Source: Paenibacillus sp. JNUCC32 (GTDB lineage Bacteria; Bacillota; Bacilli; Paenibacillales; Paenibacillaceae). From it: a DNA stretch of 64,000 nucleotides. Positions within the stretch are counted from its first letter, which is position 1; each line of letters begins with the position of its first letter. A program made the translations under genes and the position numbers. The DNA lies in assembly GCF_014863545.1 (NCBI RefSeq), contig NZ_CP062260.1:5667501-5731500 (forward strand). Reading direction: 5' to 3'. The notes beneath the pieces were generated by a model. It had not been told where the DNA came from. It searched no databases and worked only from the letters and a program-made list of their open reading frames with translations. Of this stretch, positions 59,537 through 64,000 are shown in pieces.

Positions 59537-61096
59537 ATGAAAGGTTCTAAGGGGAAACGGTGGATGGACAGCATCTTGCGCAAGCAAGCGGCCGATCAGT
59601 CTACCCTCAATCACAACTCAAATCAGGAGTCCCCGATGTCGTCGAATCCGCCAAAGCGGGGGTGGACATCACCGCGCAGATGGATTTGGATGTCGGCAGG
59701 GGTATTGCTCATAGCAGGATCGATATATACCGGCGGAAAAGCTTACGTGAACGCGAATACAATTCCGTTCTATCATGTGTATGTCGATGGGAAATCGATC
59801 GGTACCATTCAAGAAGATGCCCAGCTTGACCAGCTGCTGAAAGCGAAGCAAAAGGAATATCAGGAGAAGTACCCTGATGTGCCCATGGTGCTTCATACCG
59901 ACGGCATCACCACGAAGGCCGACCGTTCCTATAAACCGGTCGTGAACAGCGAGGAGACGCTTCATAAGCTGGATGGCATGCTGAAAGCATATGCCCGCGG
60001 CGTGGAGCTGAAGGTGGATGGCAAGACGGTGGCGATCGTGAAGGATCAACAGACGGCCAAGGCTGCCGTCGAAGCGGCTAAGCTGAAGTTCGCTCCGGCT
60101 GCTGCGCAGAGGGAGAAGACGCAGAGAGTCGCTTTCACGAAAACGTCCGCATCGGCGAAGAAGGATGACGCAAGCGGGCTCGAGTCCGTGGACATCAAGG
60201 AGAAGATTTCGCTTGCCAACACGAAGGCTGACCCGAACAAGGTGCTGGACGTGGAAGAAGCGGTCAAGGTGCTGACCGGCACGAAGGACAAGCCGGTGGT
60301 GTACACGGTGAAAGAGGGAGATACGATTTCCTCGATCGCACAGCATTTTGGCATGAAGTCTGCCGACGTCATGGCGCTCAATCCCGGGCTCGAAGAGAAA
60401 TACGTTCAGATCGGGGCCGAGCTGCAGGTGACGAAGCCGGAAGCGCCGCTGACGGTCAGAACGGTGGAGACGGTGTCGGTGAAGCAGCCGAGCAAACCAG
60501 AGACGATTGTTCGCAAGAGCAGCGAGCTCCCGCTGGGCAAGCGGAAGGTCGTCCGTCCCGGACGCGACGGCGTGAAGACGGTGGATTACATCGTGACCAA
60601 AGAGAACGGCAAGGTTATCTCCAAGCAGTGGACAGGCCAACAGGTGGTTCAGGAATCCCTGCCGGAAGTGGTGTACAAAGGAACCAAGGTAGCACCGAAG
60701 AAAAAAGCGGCAGCGGTGACCCAGAAGTCCAGCGGCAGCATGTTCGCTTGGCCGGTGAGCGGGGCGCGCATTACAAGCTCCTTCGGACATCGGTGGGGAA
60801 GAAGCCATGAGGGCATTGATATGGTTGGCGGAAGCACCATTATGGCAGCGGCCTCCGGAAGAGTGGTCTTCGCGGGTCAGCAGAGCGGTTACGGCAACGT
60901 CGTCATTGTCGATCACGGCAATGGATATCGCACGCTGTATGGGCATATGAGCAAGATTTCCGTCGGCAACGGCCAGTCTGTTGGACAAGGCTCCAAGCTG
61001 GGCGTCATGGGTAATACGGGCCGTTCCACCGGAACGCATCTGCATTTCGAAGTGCAAAAAAATGGAGTTGCCCAAAATCCGATGAAATATCTGTAG
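59537..61096 (+). CDS. LysM-G5-M23 peptidoglycan endopeptidase
   Basis: 519 aa. A basic N-terminus, then a membrane helix (~50-68); a repeat-like region (~75-240); LysM (~258-302, YTVKEGDTISSIAQHFG); a G5-like segment (~310-390); and the M23 metallopeptidase (~400-519) with HRWGRSHEGIDM (zinc His and Asp), YGNVVIVDHGNGYRTLYGHM and GRSTGTHLHFEV (HLH zinc ligands). It cuts peptide bridges in peptidoglycan. Start ATG with AAAGGAGAGAG upstream. The WalR box and walRK 1 kb downstream suggest WalR control. Confidence 0.92.
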   Translation: MKGSKGKRWMDSILRKQAADQSTLNHNSNQESPMSSNPPKRGWTSPRRWIWMSAGVLLIAGSIYTGGKAYVNANTIPFYHVYVDGKSIGTIQEDAQLDQLLKAKQKEYQEKYPDVPMVLHTDGITTKADRSYKPVVNSEETLHKLDGMLKAYARGVELKVDGKTVAIVKDQQTAKAAVEAAKLKFAPAAAQREKTQRVAFTKTSASAKKDDASGLESVDIKEKISLANTKADPNKVLDVEEAVKVLTGTKDKPVVYTVKEGDTISSIAQHFGMKSADVMALNPGLEEKYVQIGAELQVTKPEAPLTVRTVETVSVKQPSKPETIVRKSSELPLGKRKVVRPGRDGVKTVDYIVTKENGKVISKQWTGQQVVQESLPEVVYKGTKVAPKKKAAAVTQKSSGSMFAWPVSGARITSSFGHRWGRSHEGIDMVGGSTIMAAASGRVVFAGQQSGYGNVVIVDHGNGYRTLYGHMSKISVGNGQSVGQGSKLGVMGNTGRSTGTHLHFEVQKNGVAQNPMKYL

Positions 61097-61163
61097 TTCT
61101 GTGTTATACTAGGTAAACCAATGCGACATAAGCCATTATTGGTTCATATATCATAATAGTGAA

Positions 61164-61440
61164 GATGGCCGCTCCTTAACGGGGGCGGCCATCTTTGCGT
61201 CTTGCAGGCGGTGATTTGGGGATGTGGGGCAGAACGGGAAAATAGTCTGCAGTGGTGTCGAAAGCGGTATCCTCCTCCGTCGCTGTTGAATTCGGAAAAT
61301 AGGAATGCCGCTTATGATGAGATTTTCCGAATCCAAAGGCGATCGCTGCCGCTCTCCGAATGACACCGCATGCTGCGGTAGAGGGTATTTCCCTTATCTG
61401 TCGGATCCATCCCCGTGTACTCCAGCTAAGCTGCGAAGCG
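61164..61440. repeat. tandem structured repeat, copy 1 (also terminator of M23 gene)
   Basis: Begins with a hairpin GATGGCCGC...GCGGCCATC (61164-61193) that can end M23 transcription. Then the shared body, with inverted pairs GGGAAAATA/TATTTCCC (from 61236), GGTGTC/GACACC, AAGCGGTAT/ATGCCGCTT and ATTCGGAAAAT/ATTTTCCGAAT. It is nearly identical to copies 2 and 3. Confidence 0.85.
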
Positions 61441-61704
61441 GATGGCCGCCCCCTGAATCGGGGCGGCCGTAAGGGAGGCGGTGTGAGTGGGACAGAAAGG
61501 GAAAATAGTCTGCAGTGGTGTCGCAAGCGGCATCCTCCTCCGTCGCTGTTGAATTCGGAAAATAAGAATGCTGCTTAACTATGAGATTTTCCGAATCCAA
61601 AGGCGATCGCTGCCGCTCTCCGAATGACACCGCATGCTGCGGTAGAGGGTATTTCCCTTATCTGTCGGATCCATCCCCGTGTACTCCAGCTAAGCTGCGA
61701 AGCG
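61441..61704. repeat. tandem structured repeat, copy 2
   Basis: 264 bp. Starts with the hairpin GGCCGCCCC/GGGGCGGCC (61444-61468); body starts GGGAAAATAG at 61499. Same inner inverted pairs as copy 1; point differences fall in loops or keep G-U pairs in the stems. Confidence 0.88.
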
Positions 61705-61889
61705 GGTGGCCGCCCCCTGAATCGGGGCGGCCGTAGGGGAGGCGGTGTGAGTGGGACAGAACGGGAAAATAGTCTGCAGTGGTGTCGCAAGCGGTGTCCT
61801 CCTCCGTCGCTGTTGAATTCGGAAAATAGGAATGCCGCTTACGATGAGATTTTCCGAATCCAAAGGCGATCGCTGCCGCTCTCCGAATG
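61705..61889. repeat. tandem structured repeat, copy 3 (3'-truncated)
   Basis: Hairpin GGCCGCCCC/GGGGCGGCC at 61708-61732, body from 61763; identity to the other copies stops after CTCTCCGAATG at 61889. So it lacks the last ~80 bp of the unit. Confidence 0.85.
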
Positions 61890-61954
61890 GCGGACCAGTG
61901 GGTGTGTAGCGGCGGCAGGTGTGGTAAAATGGAAAGAAGACCGTTTAAGTGTGA

Positions 61955-61977
61955 GTTCAAAAAGGGACTTTTTGAAC
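61955..61977 (+). promoter_or_regulatory. perfect 10-bp inverted repeat in the walR leader
   Basis: GTTCAAAAAG-GGA-CTTTTTGAAC, 20 bp before the walR ribosome site. No T tract follows. Operator or RNA hairpin. Confidence 0.55.
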
Positions 61978-62011
61978 ATCCTCTTTAAGAAGGTATGAGG
62001 TGAACAGGAAG

Positions 62012-62743
62012 ATGCAGGGAACCATTCTGGTGGTGGATGACGAACAGCCCATCGCCGATATTTTAAAGTTTAACTTGGAAAAAGAGGGCTATGAGGTCAT
62101 CTGCGCCTTTGACGGCATCAGCGCCGTGGAGATTGCGCTCACGCAGCGGCCGGATTTGATGCTGCTTGATTTGATGCTGCCCGGCAAAGACGGAATGGAC
62201 GTGTGCCGCGAGGTACGTGCCGCTAACCTGCAGATCCCGATCATCATGCTGACGGCGAAGGACGGAGAGATCGACAAGGTGCTTGGGCTTGAACTCGGGG
62301 CGGATGATTACGTGACGAAGCCGTTCAGCACGAGAGAAATACTCGCACGCGTGAAGGCGCATCTGCGACGTCAGCAGAAGCCGGACAACTCGGCGGATAA
62401 CACAGGCGGCACAAGTGCAGGCGGACAAGGCCTGCGGCTGTTTGAGCTGTTTATTGATACGGACATGTACATGGTATATAAAAGCGGGGAAGCGCTCGAT
62501 CTGACGCACCGCGAATATGAATTGGTTTATTATTTGGCCCGTAATGCCGGCAAAGTGATGACTCGGGAACATTTGCTGCAGGCGGTATGGGGCTTTGAAT
62601 ACTTTGGCGATGTGCGAACCGTGGACGTGACGATCCGCCGGCTTCGCGAGAAGATTGAAGAGAATCCGAGCAAACCGGAATATATCCTGACTCGGCGCGG
62701 ACTGGGCTACCTGATGCGCAGCGCGAAAAACGGAGGCCTGTAA
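62012..62743 (+). CDS. walR: Response regulator WalR (YycF)
   Basis: 243 aa. The essential OmpR-type regulator of cell-wall hydrolases and wall growth. Receiver: [14 protein letters not shown], phosphorylated Asp in [34 protein letters not shown]; the match to WalR of B. subtilis is very close. The C-terminal DNA-binding domain has [15 protein letters not shown] and [16 protein letters not shown] 62012 is favoured (GAGGTG 9 bp upstream); in-frame GTG 62000 is possible. Its TAA overlaps the walK ATG by one base. Confidence 0.95.
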   Translation: MQGTILVVDDEQPIADILKFNLEKEGYEVICAFDGISAVEIALTQRPDLMLLDLMLPGKDGMDVCREVRAANLQIPIIMLTAKDGEIDKVLGLELGADDYVTKPFSTREILARVKAHLRRQQKPDNSADNTGGTSAGGQGLRLFELFIDTDMYMVYKSGEALDLTHREYELVYYLARNAGKVMTREHLLQAVWGFEYFGDVRTVDVTIRRLREKIEENPSKPEYILTRRGLGYLMRSAKNGGL

Positions 62744-64000
62744 TGAAGTGGCTGTCCTTCTTCCGCACCATCCAGGCGAAGGTCATCATCATTTATGTCC
62801 TTCTCATTCTGATCGCGATGCAGCTGATCGGGGTGTATTTTGTGAGTGCGATGAAGAACTCGCTGACCAGCAACTTCACGAAGGACTTGCAGGAACGCGC
62901 CGAACTGATGTCGGTTTTGGCGGCCAAAACCCTTGGCGGCGAGAACGATACCGAGGAGGATCCGATCGAGAGCCTGCGCGTCATGGTGAACAATCTGTTC
63001 AACCTGAACGGCGCCGAGATCCAGGTGCTGGATTCCACCGGGCGGGTGCTGACCACCTCGCTGCCCTCCCATGCCGATTATGTGAGCACCAAGAACACGC
63101 AGACGGTTGTCAGTCGGGCCTTGCAGGGAATACAGGATAATGAAGAGTACATCATCGACGATGATAATATCCGCAAAAAAGTGGTGGCCAAGCCCGTCAT
63201 GTACAACGAGAAAATCGTCGGCGCGATATATATCGTAGCCAGCATGAGCGAGCTGTACAGCACGATGCAGCGGATCAACAATATTTTTATATCGGGCATT
63301 CTTTTGGCCCTCGGCTTGACCGCGGTGCTCGGCGTCATCCTGTCGCATACGATTACTCATCCGATCAAGGAGCTGACCAAGCACGCGCGGGCCGTCGCGG
63401 ACGGCCGGTTTACCGAGAAAACGCCGGTATTCGGCAGCGATGAGATCGGCCAGCTCAGCCAGGCGTTCAACTATATGACCAGCCGTCTGCGCGAAGCTCT
63501 CTCGCAGAACGAAGAAGAGAAGGAGAAGCTTGCTTCGATCCTGACCAATATGAGCGACGGCGTGATCGCAACCGATGAGGCAGGGCGTGTCATCCTGATG
63601 AACCGGCGCGCCGGCGAAATGCTGGGCGTGGAGGGGGAAGAACTGGCAGGACACGATATCGTGTCCCTGCTGGGCCTGGAAGAATCCGAATCCGAAGCCT
63701 TGGCGCGCGGCGAAGGCCATGATTCGAAGCTGCTTGAGATTACGCCGCGCGAGGGCGGCGAGCCGTTCATGATGCGCGTGACCTTCACGCCGATTCACCG
63801 GCGGGAGATTGGCATCACGGGTACGATTGCCGTGCTGCAGGACGTCACCGAGCAGGAGAAGCTGGAGGCATCCCGGCGGGAGTTCGTGGCGAATGTATCC
63901 CATGAGCTGCGCACGCCGCTGACCACCATCAAGAGTTATACCGAGGCGCTGGAGGATGGCGCGCTGGAGGATAAACAGATGGGGCCGAGATTCGTCGGCG
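62743..64000 (+). CDS. walK: Sensor histidine kinase WalK (YycG), cut by window end
   Basis: About 419 of ~610 residues. Helix 1 (~12-32), an extracellular Cache-like domain (~35-180, IQVLDSTGRVLTTS), helix 2 (~185-205), HAMP (~205-260), a PAS domain (~265-375, ILTNMSDGVIATDEAGRV), and the HisKA start VANVSHELRTPLTTIKSYTEAL with the phosphorylated His. The ATPase domain lies beyond the window. Domain order fits WalK. Coupled to walR. Confidence 0.95.
   Translation, partial: MKWLSFFRTIQAKVIIIYVLLILIAMQLIGVYFVSAMKNSLTSNFTKDLQERAELMSVLAAKTLGGENDTEEDPIESLRVMVNNLFNLNGAEIQVLDSTGRVLTTSLPSHADYVSTKNTQTVVSRALQGIQDNEEYIIDDDNIRKKVVAKPVMYNEKIVGAIYIVASMSELYSTMQRINNIFISGILLALGLTAVLGVILSHTITHPIKELTKHARAVADGRFTEKTPVFGSDEIGQLSQAFNYMTSRLREALSQNEEEKEKLASILTNMSDGVIATDEAGRVILMNRRAGEMLGVEGEELAGHDIVSLLGLEESESEALARGEGHDSKLLEITPREGGEPFMMRVTFTPIHRREIGITGTIAVLQDVTEQEKLEASRREFVANVSHELRTPLTTIKSYTEALEDGALEDKQMGPRFVG

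Noticed and set aside
61360..61998. Frames of 60-124 codons repeated on both strands across the tandem repeat
   Set aside because: They recur only because the DNA repeats with a period divisible by three; no ribosome sites, odd composition, and both strands are open.

Overview
The window is a chromosomal replication-origin region of a Gram-positive, spore-forming member of the Bacillales. Paenibacillus or a close relative is the best guess, inferred from protein sequence character, moderate GC content and gene order; no marker in the window fixes the species. It holds dnaA, dnaN, recF, gyrB and gyrA on one side of oriC and rpmH, rnpA, yidC, jag, mnmE, mnmG, rsmG, noc, soj and spo0J on the other, as in Bacillus. 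It ends in the walRK locus.

Layout. (1) 1-211: tandem promoters and leader of a ribosomal RNA operon that lies to the left, on the minus strand. (2) 212-11671: the left replication arm, read on the minus strand: dnaA, dnaN, yaaA, recF, remB-like, gyrB, gyrA and an HD-GYP gene. A lone plus-strand YheC/YheD ATP-grasp gene sits between gyrB and gyrA. (3) 10221-12144: oriC. One DnaA-box cluster lies upstream of dnaA; an unwinding module (DnaA boxes plus TAG/TAA trios) lies between dnaA and dnaN. (4) 12431-18264: a block between oriC and rpmH with a membrane protein of unknown function and a gluconate locus (gnd, gntR, gntP, gntK), read head-on to the replication fork. A second DnaA-box cluster at its far side suggests the block split an ancestral dnaA-rpmH origin spacer. 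(5) 18668-29350: ribosome, tRNA-modification and chromosome-segregation genes with two parS sites. (6) 29563-37449: cysteine desulfurase-like protein, DUF4446, YyaC, DUF3343, MscS channel, DUF951, tRNA-Ser(CGA), YjzC, rpsF-ssb-rpsR, and a divergent SRAP protein. (7) 38179-43864: a complete peptide ABC importer. (8) 44084-46955: D,D-carboxypeptidase, LCP protein, CBS protein. (9) 46975-53904: a structured RNA with terminator, then MazG-like, YybS-like, gdpP, rplI, dnaB, and purA behind a PurBox pair. (10) 54345-58317: a two-component system followed by an ABC exporter, minus strand. (11) 58571-64000: an acidic membrane-anchored protein, an M23 peptidase with a WalR box, three tandem copies of a ~264-bp structured repeat, then walR and a truncated walK.

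The genes work together mainly as a housekeeping core: replication initiation and elongation (DnaA, DnaN, DnaB, SSB, gyrase, RecF), segregation (Soj, Spo0J, Noc, parS), translation (L34, L9, S6, S18, RNase P protein, MnmE/MnmG, RsmG) and envelope homeostasis (YidC, WalRK, M23 peptidase, LCP, carboxypeptidase). The less expected parts are noncoding: the tandem repeat in front of walRK, an attenuator-like RNA in front of the mazG-gdpP-rplI-dnaB cluster, a small RNA candidate upstream of noc, and a hairpin-rich stretch after purA.
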